A stretch of 64,000 nt of DNA from Pseudohongiella sp. (GTDB lineage: Bacteria; Pseudomonadota; Gammaproteobacteria; Pseudomonadales; Pseudohongiellaceae): assembly GCF_011050365.1 (NCBI RefSeq), contig NZ_DRFV01000015.1:124001-188000 (forward strand), read 5' to 3'. The notes below the pieces were generated by a model, which was not told where the DNA came from, did not search any database, and was given only the letters and a program-made list of their open reading frames with translations. How positions within the stretch are numbered: the stretch's first letter is position 1; the number at the start of each line of letters is the position of its first letter. This document shows, one piece after another, positions 30,578-41,062 of the stretch. Made by a program: the position numbers and the translations under genes.

Positions 30578-30613
30578 AAAAAGCGTGTCGATCAGTTGAT
30601 CGACACGCTTTTT
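30578..30613. terminator. perfect bidirectional terminator
   Basis: Two 17-nt arms (30578-30594 and 30597-30613) are exact inverted repeats around a 2-nt centre: AAAAAGCGTGTCGATCA and its reverse complement. Both strands therefore end in a run of T. It sits 9 nt after the stop of the H1-like gene (minus strand) and upstream of tsaB, so it most likely ends the H1-like transcript. Confidence 0.85.
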
Positions 30614-30622
30614 ACATGCCGA

Positions 30623-31591
30623 TCAAGCCTGTGCTGGTGCCTTGGCGGCTGCAGGCTTGCGCTTGGCTGGTGCTTTTTTGGCGCCAGCTTTCTTGGCCGG
30701 TGCTTTCTTGGCAGTGGCTTTCTTCGGTGCTGCTTTTTTAGCGGCTGCTTTTTTGGCCGGTGCCTTTTTTACCGCAGCTTTTTTCGCTGTAGTCTTTTTG
30801 GCAGCGGTTTTCTTGGGTGCCGCTTTTTTAGGCGCCGCTTTCTTCGCAGTAGACTTGGCTTTAGCTTTCGACTTGGAAGCCGACGCTTTCGCTTTGGCAG
30901 CAGCGCGTTTGGCAGCAGCGCGTTCACGTGCTGCTTTGGCCTTGGCAGTTGCCTTGGCTTTGGCTGCAGCTTTACGGGCAGCGGTACGCTCACGAGCAGC
31001 CTTGGCTTTTGCCGCAGCTCTGGCTTTTATCGCTGCTTTTTTGGCTGCCGCACGGGCTTTGGCAGCGGCTTTCTGAGCGGCTGCGCGCTCCTTCGCTCGC
31101 TGCTTTTTAATGCGAGCCGCTTCTTTGGCTGCATCGGCTTTTTTGCGTTTCCTCATCCACTGAGTAGAGAAGGCCTTAACAGCTTTTTGCAGATCAGCAT
31201 CAGCTTTGGCAGCCAGATCAGCTTTACGCTGCTCTTCAGCCTGTTTTCTGGCTTCAGCCGCTGCTTTGGCGCGTGCTGCAGCCGCTGCTGCTTTTGCCTG
31301 CGACTGGGCAGTTCTGAGTTTGGCATTAACGGCCGTCAGGTTGGCGGCGGCTTTCTTGGCAGCAACCTGGGCACTTGCCTTGGCTTTTTTGCTGGCAGCA
31401 GTTGCACTTTTGGAAGCTTTGGCAGCGGCTGCTTTGGCTTTCGCTTCAGCTGCGTCGAGCTTCTTCTTGTTTACGGCTACCTCTTTCTCTATTTTTGCCA
31501 GAGATGCTTGAGCTTTTGCCAGGCCAGCGTCTTTAATATTTTTGACCGCTGATGTGGCAGACGTCTTCTTTTTCGCTTTAACTTTGGCCAT
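30623..31591 (-). CDS. AlgP/histone H1-like Lys-Ala-rich protein
   Basis: A 322-residue protein extremely rich in Lys and Ala. The N-terminus is a long coiled-coil-like helix (about residues 20-200, KAAAKARAAAKKA and similar); the C-terminal about 100 residues are repeats of KKA/KKT-PAKKA type resembling eukaryotic histone H1 tails and Pseudomonas AlgP. A DNA-binding or nucleoid-bulking role is inferred by analogy. The ATG at 31591 has GGAGAG. Opposite-strand open frames across the region are composition artefacts. Possible promoter: TTGACA (minus, 31739-31744). Confidence 0.85.
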   Translation of the reverse strand: MAKVKAKKKTSATSAVKNIKDAGLAKAQASLAKIEKEVAVNKKKLDAAEAKAKAAAAKASKSATAASKKAKASAQVAAKKAAANLTAVNAKLRTAQSQAKAAAAAARAKAAAEARKQAEEQRKADLAAKADADLQKAVKAFSTQWMRKRKKADAAKEAARIKKQRAKERAAAQKAAAKARAAAKKAAIKARAAAKAKAARERTAARKAAAKAKATAKAKAARERAAAKRAAAKAKASASKSKAKAKSTAKKAAPKKAAPKKTAAKKTTAKKAAVKKAPAKKAAAKKAAPKKATAKKAPAKKAGAKKAPAKRKPAAAKAPAQA

Positions 31592-31752
31592 ACTTTTATC
31601 TCTCCAAGACTGTGGAAAAAAACCACCTACGACTTTCAACGCAAAAATGCCCCACGTTTGAGCGGCACGATAACACAAAAAAATAATGCTATACAGTAAT
31701 ATGCATCAATTTCTAGTTATTATTTACTGGAATTGTCCTGTCAAAAAGCCGA

Positions 31753-32439
<687 letters not shown>

Positions 32440-33300
32440 TCACTGATTGTTGGAATTTTCGGATTCTTTTGCTGCTTGCCAGTATCGGTCAAGAGTGGCA
32501 GCGCTGGTGCCTGCGACAGAACTTCCGGCCTGGCGGGCGCTGCTTTCGACATGGCGGAAACGGTGCTCAAAGCGTTGATTGGCCAAACGCAGGGCTGATT
32601 CAGGGTCCGTTTGTAAATGTCGAGCGAGATTAACACAAGTAAACAGTACATCACCTATTTCATGTTCCCGTGCCTGTATATCCTTGCTCGTGATGGCCTC
32701 CTGCAGTTCGCCAATCTCGTCCTGCAGACAGCTCAGCACCTGGCTGATCTCGTCCCAGTCAAACCCTACCGATGCAGCCCTTTTTTGCAGTTTGCCGGCA
32801 CGTTCGATCGCCGGCAGCGTTCTGGGGACATCATCGAGCACACTCACGGGCCCGCTGCCGGATGCTGAAGCCTCGCGTTCGGCATTCTTGATCAGTTCCC
32901 AGTTGCGCTCGACCTCTTCTGCCGTCAGTGCTGACGGTTGTCCGAAGCTGGCGAGGTTGCCGTCAGGAAAAATATGGGGGTGGCGGTGAAGGAGCTTGTT
33001 AAAAATGGCGTTAGCGACCGCGCCGAGGTCGAACTGTCCCGATTCTTCTGCAATTCGTGCGTAGAAGACTACCTGAAACAGCAAATCTCCCAGTTCATCA
33101 CATATTTTCTCCGGATCACCCTGCTCTACCGCGTCCATGACTTCATACACTTCTTCCAACGTGTGCCGGGTCAGGGATGACAGGGTTTGTTTGCGGTCCC
33201 AGGCACAACCATGAACGGGGTCACGCAAACAGGCCATCAAATGCACCAGCCGGGCAACGGAAGCGACCTGGCTATCGGCATTTTCGTTATGTTCAGTCAC
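32440..33300 (-). CDS. mazG: nucleoside triphosphate pyrophosphohydrolase MazG
   Basis: A 286-residue tandem-domain MazG. All-alpha NTP-PPase motifs occur twice: HTLEEVYEVMDAVEQGD with DELGDLLFQVVFYARIAEE, and again DEIGELQEAITSK with HEIGDVLFTCVNLARHL. The family degrades (d)NTPs and in E. coli lowers ppGpp. It starts with GTG overlapping the relA stop (GTGA), so synthesis is coupled to the ppGpp synthetase. Confidence 0.95.
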   Translation of the reverse strand: MTEHNENADSQVASVARLVHLMACLRDPVHGCAWDRKQTLSSLTRHTLEEVYEVMDAVEQGDPEKICDELGDLLFQVVFYARIAEESGQFDLGAVANAIFNKLLHRHPHIFPDGNLASFGQPSALTAEEVERNWELIKNAEREASASGSGPVSVLDDVPRTLPAIERAGKLQKRAASVGFDWDEISQVLSCLQDEIGELQEAITSKDIQAREHEIGDVLFTCVNLARHLQTDPESALRLANQRFEHRFRHVESSARQAGSSVAGTSAATLDRYWQAAKESENSNNQ

Positions 33301-35339
33301 AGATTTTCATCCTCCAGTCGTCGGGCCTCAATTACACTTTCCAGGTCATTCAAGCGGTCAAGCGCTCGCGCCAGACTGTGGAATGATGGGATTTCTATTT
33401 CCAGTTGTATGGATGCGGTTGCTGCCTTTTTGTCGCTGCGGGTGTTAACGGCCAATACATAAACCGCCTCATTTGCCAGAATGGTAGTGACATCACGCAA
33501 CAATCCGGCACGGTCGCGCGCGATTATCTGCACGTTGACACTCATCGGACTGTTGGGTAGCTGCTGACTTTCCGCCTGCTCATCGGTAAACAGATCCTGT
33601 CTTCCGGACAACAGGGATAATTGCTGAGCGGTATCGATAACTTCGTGAACTTCGATGGCACCGGTACCGATAGACACGAACAGGCCTTCTGCATTGCGAC
33701 AGCCAAGCCGGCGCGAGACTTCTTCATAGGGCAAGTGCCGAATGGCCAGTCGATTCAGTTCTGTCTCCAGCCATTGCTTACCATAGGTGATATTGTGTTC
33801 GCGGTCCTGCGTTTTAAACCACTGCACCAGTTTGGCGCGTGCCCGTGGCGTATTGGCGTAGCCCAGATGCGGTTTTAACCAGTCACGACTGGGTTCGTTC
33901 AGCTCACTGGACATAATCTCGACACGATCGCCGGTCTTGAGTTGATAGTTCAGCGCGACAATTTTGTCGTTGACGCGAGCGCCTGAGCAATGGGTGCCAA
34001 CCTGAGTATGGACATAATAGGCAAAATCGAGTGGCGTTGCTCCGGCCATGAGATCAACCACATGGCCTTCCGGTGTGAAAACATACACCCGGTTGTCGGC
34101 GCTGGCATCACTGCGCAACTGTTCTGCCAGGCCACCCACCATTCCCATTTCATCATGCCAGGCCAGCACCTGTCGCAGCCATTCGATTTTTTCGTCGAAG
34201 CCGTCGCGATAATCAGGGTCAACGATACCTTCTTTGTAACGCCAATGCGCACAAACGCCCAGTTCAGCATCATCATCCATGGCAAACGTTCGGATCTGAA
34301 TTTCAAATACCTTGTTGTCCGGGCCAATTACAGCGGTATGCAAGGATTGGTAGCCGTTCTCTTTGGGGCTGGCGACATAGTCATCAAACTCGTTTGGTAT
34401 CACTCGCCAAAGATTGTGTACGATCCCCAGTGCGGCATAACAGTCACGCACATCTGGTACCAGAACACGAACAGCGCGGATATCGAATATCTGCGAGAAA
34501 TCAAGTTGCTTGCGCTGCATTTTGCGCCAGATGCTGTAAATGCTTTTGGCACGACCGTTGATCTCGGCATCAATGCCTGCGCGGCTGAACTGACGTCGCA
34601 GCTCCTCGGTCACTTCGGTAATGAAACGCTCGCGATCGACCCGGCGTTCATCGATCAGACCGGCGATACGCTTATAGTTTTCCGCCTGCAAATAGCGAAA
34701 CGACAGGTCCTCCAGCTCCCACTTAAGCTGGCCAATGCCCAACCGGTGTGCCAACGGTGCGTAAATATCAAATACTTCACGGGCTACCCGCAAGCGTTTG
34801 ACCGGGCTTGCGGTTTTGACTGAACGAATGGCACAGGTGCGTTCCGCCAGCTTGATCAGCGCAACGCGCACATCATCAACCATCGCCAACAGCATCTTGC
34901 GAACATTCTCCATTTGATCCTGGCTCTGGCCCAGGACCCGGGTCTTGCTGGTGTCGGTTTCATTGATTGCCGCCATGCGCAACACACCCTCCAGCAGTAT
35001 CGCGATGTTGGGGCCGAAAGCGTCCTGTACCTGAGCCAGCGGCAATCTTGATTCGCGTACCGGGCGATAAAGCAAAGCCACAATAATCGCTTCGCTGTCC
35101 AGGTGAAGTTGCGCCAGGATTTCGGCCATTTCCAGGCCGGTGCGGTAGGCGCTGACTCCCGGAGACCAGGCATTTTTGGCCGCAATCGCAAGACTCTCAA
35201 CCTGCCAGCTTAAATCGCAGGCACGTCGAAGATCGTCGTGCCGTGACAGGCTGACGTAACTCTCAAGGCGCGCCAGCCATTGTTCGAAATTGACGCTGCC
35301 ATCTGAGTTGAAGGAGTATTCTTCGCGTACCTGGACCAT
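33297..35339 (-). CDS. relA: (p)ppGpp synthetase RelA
   Basis: A 680-residue ribosome-associated alarmone synthetase. The N-terminal hydrolase-like domain lacks the HD catalytic pair (ALLYRPVRESRLPL at the place of the HD motif), so it should be synthetase-only. Synthetase motifs GRAKSIYSIWRKM and GYQSLHTAV follow, then TGS (VYVFTPEGHVVDL) and the C-terminal helical/zinc-finger and ACT regions. Placed in rlmD-relA-mazG as in E. coli, without the mazEF toxin pair. Start ATG at 35339. Confidence 0.96.
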   Translation of the reverse strand: MVQVREEYSFNSDGSVNFEQWLARLESYVSLSRHDDLRRACDLSWQVESLAIAAKNAWSPGVSAYRTGLEMAEILAQLHLDSEAIIVALLYRPVRESRLPLAQVQDAFGPNIAILLEGVLRMAAINETDTSKTRVLGQSQDQMENVRKMLLAMVDDVRVALIKLAERTCAIRSVKTASPVKRLRVAREVFDIYAPLAHRLGIGQLKWELEDLSFRYLQAENYKRIAGLIDERRVDRERFITEVTEELRRQFSRAGIDAEINGRAKSIYSIWRKMQRKQLDFSQIFDIRAVRVLVPDVRDCYAALGIVHNLWRVIPNEFDDYVASPKENGYQSLHTAVIGPDNKVFEIQIRTFAMDDDAELGVCAHWRYKEGIVDPDYRDGFDEKIEWLRQVLAWHDEMGMVGGLAEQLRSDASADNRVYVFTPEGHVVDLMAGATPLDFAYYVHTQVGTHCSGARVNDKIVALNYQLKTGDRVEIMSSELNEPSRDWLKPHLGYANTPRARAKLVQWFKTQDREHNITYGKQWLETELNRLAIRHLPYEEVSRRLGCRNAEGLFVSIGTGAIEVHEVIDTAQQLSLLSGRQDLFTDEQAESQQLPNSPMSVNVQIIARDRAGLLRDVTTILANEAVYVLAVNTRSDKKAATASIQLEIEIPSFHSLARALDRLNDLESVIEARRLEDENL

Positions 35340-35347
35340 AGCGTAAC

Positions 35348-36751
35348 TTAAGTCTTGAGAGTGAAAAGCGCCATGGATTCTACATGGCCGGTGTGAGGAA
35401 ACATATCCATAACCCCTGCACTGACCAACTCGTACCCCTGGCGCTGCAGTTCTGCAGAATCCCTGGCCAGAGTTGCCGGATTACAGGATACATAGACGAT
35501 TTTTTGTGGCAGTAACTCACGGATACGGGTAACGATTTCGATAGCGCCGGAGCGAGGCGGATCCAACAGCAATTTGTTGTAACCCGGTTTGGCCCAGGTG
35601 GAACTGTCAAAGTCGGTGAACAGGTCGGCCGCGTAAAAACTGGCGTTGGCGATGTTGTTGCGTTCTGCATTCCTGGTGGCTCGTGTCACCATATCCTGAC
35701 CGCCCTCCACACCGGTCACGCTATTACAGCGCAGGGCGATCGCCAGCGTGAAGTTGCCCAGACCACAGAAAAGATCCAGCACATTATCTTCCGCTTGCAG
35801 GTCCAGCAGATCCAGCGCCTGATCTATCATCTGCCGGTTGATGGCCGCATTGACCTGGGTAAAATCCCCGGGGCGAAACTCTATGGTAATGGGTGACTGT
35901 GGAGCCCCCGATCTGTCGGCAGGCTGCGGTAAGAAGTAATACAGCGACGTGTTGTCGTCGGCCGGCCAGAATTTTTTCACCGTGTCCGGCCCCCCCGATT
36001 GCAGAAACCATTCAATGCCATGCGTATCTGCAAATTCCTGCAGCCGTTTCAGGTCGGCGTCAGCCAATGGTGCCAGATGACGCAACACCAAAGCGACGCG
36101 CAATACCTCCGACATCTGCTCAGTGGCAACACAGTGGGTTTCGCCAACAGCCACTTCAATTTGTGGTATATCCCGGCAGGCATCAAGCGAGAGAATCAGG
36201 GCTCGCAGTGGGCTGATCAAATCCGCGACTGGTTTGACCAGTACCGAACAATGGTGCATATCAGTGATAAAGGTGTTGGCGGCTTCGCGAAAACCTACCA
36301 GTACATCAGCCTTTTTGTGCACATAACGAACGGCAAGACGCGCTTTGCGTCGATAGAACTCGGTATCACCGGTCATGGCTGGCAGTACCGCAAAATCGCT
36401 GATACCGCCCGTATGCTTAAGCTGGTCCGCGAGCACCTGTTGTTTAAGGTCGAGTTGTCCTGAGGGCGCCAGATGCTGCAACACGCAGCCGCCACAGATG
36501 GCAGCAACGGCACAGGGCGGCTGCACGCGCTGTGCAGAAGGCGTAACAATGTCCTGCACCTTCAGCTCGTCGTACTGGCTTCGTTGCGCCCGGTAAACAG
36601 CCGTTACCTCCTCACCGGGAAGCGCGCCATCAACAAAAACGATTTTACCGTCTATTTTGCCAACACCACGACCTTCATGGCTCAGACGTTCAATAGTCAC
36701 GGATACAGCTTCAGCGGGCAGCTTTTGCCGCCGGCGTCGGGATTTAGTCAT
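35348..36751 (-). CDS. rlmD: 23S rRNA (uracil1939-C5)-methyltransferase
   Basis: A 467-residue RlmD/RumA. An N-terminal TRAM domain (VTIERLSHEGRGVGKIDGKIVFV read in parts: LSHEGRGVGKI) precedes a [4Fe-4S] Cys set (PPCAVAAICGGCVLQHL and a later HHCSVL), then the SAM-fold methyltransferase with DLFCGLGNFTLA and catalytic Cys in VSCNPATLARD. Located 8 nt upstream of relA and coupled to it; cysM lies just upstream. Confidence 0.95.
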   Translation of the reverse strand: MTKSRRRRQKLPAEAVSVTIERLSHEGRGVGKIDGKIVFVDGALPGEEVTAVYRAQRSQYDELKVQDIVTPSAQRVQPPCAVAAICGGCVLQHLAPSGQLDLKQQVLADQLKHTGGISDFAVLPAMTGDTEFYRRKARLAVRYVHKKADVLVGFREAANTFITDMHHCSVLVKPVADLISPLRALILSLDACRDIPQIEVAVGETHCVATEQMSEVLRVALVLRHLAPLADADLKRLQEFADTHGIEWFLQSGGPDTVKKFWPADDNTSLYYFLPQPADRSGAPQSPITIEFRPGDFTQVNAAINRQMIDQALDLLDLQAEDNVLDLFCGLGNFTLAIALRCNSVTGVEGGQDMVTRATRNAERNNIANASFYAADLFTDFDSSTWAKPGYNKLLLDPPRSGAIEIVTRIRELLPQKIVYVSCNPATLARDSAELQRQGYELVSAGVMDMFPHTGHVESMALFTLKT

Positions 36752-36760
36752 AAAATCAAC

Positions 36761-37690
36761 TCAGGAAAATACACCGGTGGACAGGTAACGATCGCCGCGG
36801 TCACAAATGATCGCAACAATGACTGCGTTTTCGAGCTCCCGGCTTAGCTGCAAGGCACCAAATACCGAACCACCCGAGGAAACACCACAGAATATACCTT
36901 CTTCTTTTGCCAATGCTCGCATCGTGGTCTCAGCATCACTTTGCGCAATATCAATAACCCGATCAACTCTGGCAGGTTCAAAAATGCGTGGCAGATATTC
37001 TTGCGGCCAGCGTCGGATACCCGGGATTTTGGAACCATCGCGAGGTTGCAGACCGACAATGCTGATGTCGGGGTTTTTCTCTTTCAGGTAGCGCGATACG
37101 CCCATGATGGTGCCAGTCGTTCCCATAGAGGCGACAAAATGGGTGACCTTGCCATGCGTATCACGCCAGACTTCCGGTCCGGTCGTCAAATAGTGCGCCG
37201 CCGGATTGTCGGGGTTGGCAAACTGGTCTAGGATTTTTCCTTTGCCTTCACGACTCATGCTTGCAGCCAGGTCGCGGGCACCCTCCATGCCTTCATCATC
37301 GCTGACCAGCACCAGTTCGGCGCCGTACGCAGACATGGAGGCCTTGCGCTCCTGCGACATGGTTTCCGGCATGATCAGGATCATCCGGTAACCCTTGATC
37401 GCGGCAACCATGGCCAGGGCAATACCGGTATTGCCGCTGGTAGCTTCGATCAGCGTATCGCCGGGTTGGATATCACCGCGCAGCTCGGCCTGCAGAATCA
37501 TGTTGAAAGCAGCGCGATCCTTCACTGAACCGGCAGGATTGTTGCCCTCAAGCTTGAGCAGAATGGTATTGCTGGTGTCCCCTGCCATGCGCTGCAGACG
37601 CACCAGCGGCGTGTTGCCGATCTGGCTGTCAACAGCCGGGTGGTCAATGAAAGGCTTGGTAGCGGTAGGTTCGTTTGTGGAATGACTCAT
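36761..37690 (-). CDS. cysM: cysteine synthase B (O-acetylserine/thiosulfate sulfhydrylase)
   Basis: A 309-residue PLP fold-type II enzyme. The PLP Lys is in NPAGSVKDRAAFNM, the phosphate-binding loop in EATSGNTGIALA, and the C-terminal GVSSGGSVFG is present. The CysM form is favoured over CysK by length and the rlmD-relA neighbourhood shared with Pseudomonas. Start ATG at 37690. It complements the sulfur genes at 10.5-13.2 kb. Confidence 0.93.
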   Translation of the reverse strand: MSHSTNEPTATKPFIDHPAVDSQIGNTPLVRLQRMAGDTSNTILLKLEGNNPAGSVKDRAAFNMILQAELRGDIQPGDTLIEATSGNTGIALAMVAAIKGYRMILIMPETMSQERKASMSAYGAELVLVSDDEGMEGARDLAASMSREGKGKILDQFANPDNPAAHYLTTGPEVWRDTHGKVTHFVASMGTTGTIMGVSRYLKEKNPDISIVGLQPRDGSKIPGIRRWPQEYLPRIFEPARVDRVIDIAQSDAETTMRALAKEEGIFCGVSSGGSVFGALQLSRELENAVIVAIICDRGDRYLSTGVFS

Positions 37691-37726
37691 GGACTCGTAT
37701 ATGTTGTGGCTGAAAGAGGCGCAATT

Positions 37727-38563
37727 TTACCCTTTATTGTTCTCCGGGGGTAGGATCACCCCTGTTCTGCCCTGTTCAGGTAGCCTGTCAGATATCGATC
37801 TCGCCGCAAACAACCGGCGACTGAGCAAGGGTTTGCTGCCCAGGTGGGGCTGCAGAGCCTGCCGCATGAGCCGTTTTGCCGCGCTTCGGCCATGATCTGC
37901 GCACTCCGTGTCGGCATCGCCGTTGCCAGACGCTGCGGCCGGTGTATTGTCGTCTCCGGTCGCCATGTCAGCAGCAAATCGACGTAATTCGTCACCCCGA
38001 AACAGGGCCGGCGGCCATTGGCCCGCGGGTGCCTGTACGCTTTCATAGCCGTGTTCGGGATTAAACAGATAACACTGATCTGCCTGCAGGGTCTCGCCGC
38101 TGACTGCGTCTACCGACAGATCCCAGGCATAACCGAGTTCCTGCAACAGCCTGAACTCGAATCGGCGCAGACATGCTTCCAGCGAGCCTCGCTGTTGCAA
38201 GCTGACCAGAGCCTGCTGATATACACGGTAAATTGCCGGATGAGCTTCCTGTGCGTGCAGCAGTCGCATCAGCAACTCATTCAGGTACATGGCACTGAAC
38301 AGGTGGTCGCCGGCCAGACGAAAACCCGGCGCGGCATGCTCGACCTGGTTCAGATTAAGCAGTTCACCACGACCTGCCAGACTCACCAGTAATGGTTGAA
38401 ACGGCTGCATCACCGTGCGTTTGCGTGAACTGCCGCCACGCACGCCACGCGCCACCGCGCGCAACAGGCCATAGTCAAGGCTCAACAGATCAACCAGCGC
38501 GCTGGTATCCCGATATGGACGCGTGTGCAATATGTACGCTGGTTGCAGATCGATGCGTTTCAA
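37727..38563 (-). CDS. recO: DNA repair protein RecO
   Basis: A 278-residue RecO, which with RecR loads RecA in recombinational repair. The N-terminal OB-fold segment LQPAYILHTRPYRDTSALVDLLS and LLRAVARGVRGG are recognisable. The start is placed at TTG 38563 (AGGCGG upstream, N-terminus aligned with the family). An ATG at 38662 would add 33 unrelated residues and overlap era by 32 nt. It lacks the usual zinc-finger Cys set and contains a polar insertion near residues 200-235 (DDNTPAAASGNGDADTEC). Downstream of era. Confidence 0.87.
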   Translation of the reverse strand: MKRIDLQPAYILHTRPYRDTSALVDLLSLDYGLLRAVARGVRGGSSRKRTVMQPFQPLLVSLAGRGELLNLNQVEHAAPGFRLAGDHLFSAMYLNELLMRLLHAQEAHPAIYRVYQQALVSLQQRGSLEACLRRFEFRLLQELGYAWDLSVDAVSGETLQADQCYLFNPEHGYESVQAPAGQWPPALFRGDELRRFAADMATGDDNTPAAASGNGDADTECADHGRSAAKRLMRQALQPHLGSKPLLSRRLFAARSISDRLPEQGRTGVILPPENNKG

Positions 38564-38630
38564 TGCGACCGCCTGATAGTTTGAACTGTTGTGCTGATTG
38601 CCACTGCGCCAGGCATGATGGTCACGTGTG

Positions 38631-39521
38631 TCAATTAAGGCTTTGCAATGCCCGTTCGTCATCAGCCCAGCCTGACTTGACCTTGACCCAAAGATTCAGC
38701 ATCACCTTGCTGTCGAATGCTGTTTCCATATCCAGACGTGCGGCAGTGCCAATGGTCTTCAGACGCTCTCCGTGGTGGCCGATGATGATCTGTTTCTGTC
38801 CTGCCTTGTCTACCAGGATAAGACCATGGATGTGCAAAACGTTGCCTTCCTGAACGAATTTCTCAATTTCCACCGTGACCTCGTACGGCAGCTCATCACC
38901 CAGTTGCCGGGTGATTTTTTCACGGATCAGTTCTGCGGCAAGAAAACGTGAACTTCTGTCGGTCACCTGATCCTCGGGGAACATGAAGGGACCTTCGGGC
39001 AGATATTTTGCGACACAGTTTTCAACCGTGTTCATATTATGTCCTGTCAGCACCGCCAGCGGGATGACCTCGGCAAATTGTCGTTTCGCGGCGAGCTGCT
39101 GTATATGTGGCAGCAAGCGTTCACGGTTGTCTATCTGATCGCATTTATTGATCAGCAATAGTACCGGCACTTTCACATGTTCAAGTGCCTGCAAAACCAT
39201 TTCGTCTTCTTCATTAAATGTCAGCCGTTCCACCATAAACAGGACAACATCCACGTCCTTGAGTACCTCGGTGACAGTAGCATTCATGGCCCGATTCAGC
39301 GCCTTTTTCTGATTTTTGTGCAGCCCCGGGGTATCCACATAAACAAACTGGGTATCACCATCGGTTTTGATGCCGGTAATGCGGTGGCGTGTGGTTTGTG
39401 GTTTGCGGGAGGTTATACTGATCTTCTGTTCCAGCAAATGATTCAGTAAGGTCGACTTGCCCACATTGGGGCGCCCGACAATTGCAATAAACCCGCACCG
39501 GGTTGCTTCGTGATCAGCCAT
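38631..39521 (-). CDS. era: GTPase Era
   Basis: A 296-residue essential GTPase acting in 16S rRNA processing and 30S maturation. G1 [11 protein letters not shown]2 region TTRHRITG, G3 DTPGLH and G4 NKCDQID are all present, followed by a C-terminal KH domain ([28 protein letters not shown]). It starts 2 nt after the rnc stop, in the conserved lepA-lepB-rnc-era-recO order. Confidence 0.97.
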   Translation of the reverse strand: MADHEATRCGFIAIVGRPNVGKSTLLNHLLEQKISITSRKPQTTRHRITGIKTDGDTQFVYVDTPGLHKNQKKALNRAMNATVTEVLKDVDVVLFMVERLTFNEEDEMVLQALEHVKVPVLLLINKCDQIDNRERLLPHIQQLAAKRQFAEVIPLAVLTGHNMNTVENCVAKYLPEGPFMFPEDQVTDRSSRFLAAELIREKITRQLGDELPYEVTVEIEKFVQEGNVLHIHGLILVDKAGQKQIIIGHHGERLKTIGTAARLDMETAFDSKVMLNLWVKVKSGWADDERALQSLN

Positions 39522-39523
39522 TG

Positions 39524-40228
39524 TCAGCCCTTATCCTTCATTTGTGAGTTTTGCAGTAGCACCAGCGCCTGCCGGGCTGCCTGTTGTTCTGCGAGACGGC
39601 GCGAACGGCCGATACCTTTGGTTTTCCGGTCAAGCAGCGCAATGCTGCATGACACCTCAAACTCCTGTTCGTGCTCTTCGCCCCGGACTGCCACGACCTG
39701 GTAATCAGGCAGTGCCAGTGCTCCTGCCTGCAACAGCTCCTGGAGTCGTGTCTTAGGGTCCTTGCTGGCGCCATCGGCCGGATCATGTTGCATTCGATCC
39801 TGCATGAGGCTGAGGATGCATCGGCGGCAGGCATCGGCTCCACCGTCCAGGTACACAGCGCCCAGCAGTGCTTCCATGGCATCACACAGAATAGAGTCCC
39901 GGCGCTGCCCGCCACTTTTACGTTCGCCCTGCCCCAGCACCAGCAAGTCACCCAATGCCAGGTTGCGCGCGAGTTCGGACAGCGTTTCGCGATTGACCAA
40001 TGCCGCCCGGAGTTGGCTGAGGTCGCCTTCGGGCGCGTCGGGATATAATTGATACAGGGCTTCGGCTACCACGAAGCCGAGAACGGCATCGCCAAGAAAT
40101 TCCAACCGCTGATTGTGATTTTTCTCGGCGCTGCGATGCGTCAGGGCAAGGATGAGCAAATCCCGGTTATTGAAGTCATGGCCCAGCCTGGTCTGGAGCT
40201 CGTCTAATGCCTGATTCGAGATTCGCAT
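39524..40228 (-). CDS. rnc: ribonuclease III
   Basis: A 234-residue dsRNA-specific endonuclease. Catalytic motif [13 protein letters not shown] (signature ERLEFLGDA with E to Q at the first place, which is not a catalytic residue), a second metal site [15 protein letters not shown], and a C-terminal dsRBD ([12 protein letters not shown] ... [13 protein letters not shown]). The ATG at 40228 follows GGTGGGGAAC; a GTG three codons upstream is possible. Confidence 0.96.
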   Translation of the reverse strand: MRISNQALDELQTRLGHDFNNRDLLILALTHRSAEKNHNQRLEFLGDAVLGFVVAEALYQLYPDAPEGDLSQLRAALVNRETLSELARNLALGDLLVLGQGERKSGGQRRDSILCDAMEALLGAVYLDGGADACRRCILSLMQDRMQHDPADGASKDPKTRLQELLQAGALALPDYQVVAVRGEEHEQEFEVSCSIALLDRKTKGIGRSRRLAEQQAARQALVLLQNSQMKDKG

Positions 40229-40275
40229 GTTCCCCACCGTGCTATCAGGTTTGACAACAGCATTGGTGTCGCTGG

Positions 40276-41049
40276 TCAGTGAATGCGCTGATTGCGACTA
40301 AAAGTCGGCAGATTCAAACCGGGTTCTTTATGCATCCAGATGGCAAATGCCTTGCCAACAATGTTCTCTTCCGGGACCGGACCCCAAACACGACTGTCAG
40401 CGCTATTATCCCGGTTGTCACCCATCATGAAGTAATGCCCGGGAGGTACCACCCAACTCGTTCTGCCACGATTGCGGCCGTCCTGCGCAATGATCTGAGC
40501 CTGGTGCGGGACATCGCCCAGCGTCTCATTGAACAATACGCCCGGACGCATGCCGCCGGCAGTTTCTATCGCCACTTCGTCAACGATATCGATATCAACG
40601 ACGTCACCGTTGACCCGAAGAATCTTGTTCTCATAATCAATGGTATCGCCCGGCAACCCGATCACGCGCTTGATAAAATAGGATTCATCGTGGGGTGGAA
40701 TGAATACCATGACTTCACCACGCTTGGGCTCGTTGTTGGCAACGATTTTGGTGCCGACGACCGGCAGTCGCAAGCCATAGTGATACTTATTGACCAGAAT
40801 AAAGTCGCCCACTTCCAGCGTGGGAATCATTGACCCGGAGGGAATCTGGAATGGCTCAACCAAAAATGAGCGCAGCATCAGAACAATCAGCAGAACCGGG
40901 AAAAAGGATTTGGCGTACTCAACAACAACCGGTTCCTCGGTTTTATTGGCCTGTTTGCGCGCCCCGGCAAACAGCAGAGCATCAAGAAGCCAGATAAAGC
41001 CGCAGATGGCGACAAGTACTACCAGAACCAGCGAGAAATCGATATCCAT
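40276..41049 (-). CDS. lepB: signal peptidase I
   Basis: A 257-residue inner-membrane leader peptidase. Two N-terminal helices (LVLVVLVAICGFIWLLDALLF and FFPVLLIVLMLRSFLV) precede the catalytic domain with nucleophile Ser in IPSGSMIPTL and the Lys base in FIKRVIGLPGD; GDNRDNSADSR is also present. Shorter than the E. coli 324-residue enzyme. Between lepA and rnc on the same strand. Confidence 0.96.
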   Translation of the reverse strand: MDIDFSLVLVVLVAICGFIWLLDALLFAGARKQANKTEEPVVVEYAKSFFPVLLIVLMLRSFLVEPFQIPSGSMIPTLEVGDFILVNKYHYGLRLPVVGTKIVANNEPKRGEVMVFIPPHDESYFIKRVIGLPGDTIDYENKILRVNGDVVDIDIVDEVAIETAGGMRPGVLFNETLGDVPHQAQIIAQDGRNRGRTSWVVPPGHYFMMGDNRDNSADSRVWGPVPEENIVGKAFAIWMHKEPGLNLPTFSRNQRIH

Positions 41050-41062
41050 TACCTGTCCACCT

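Noticed and set aside
30527-31552. Long plus-strand open frames opposite the H1-like gene
   Set aside because: They translate the reverse of a Lys/Ala codon-rich gene into Phe/Gly/Ser- or Ala/Phe-rich strings, an artefact of low-complexity codons.
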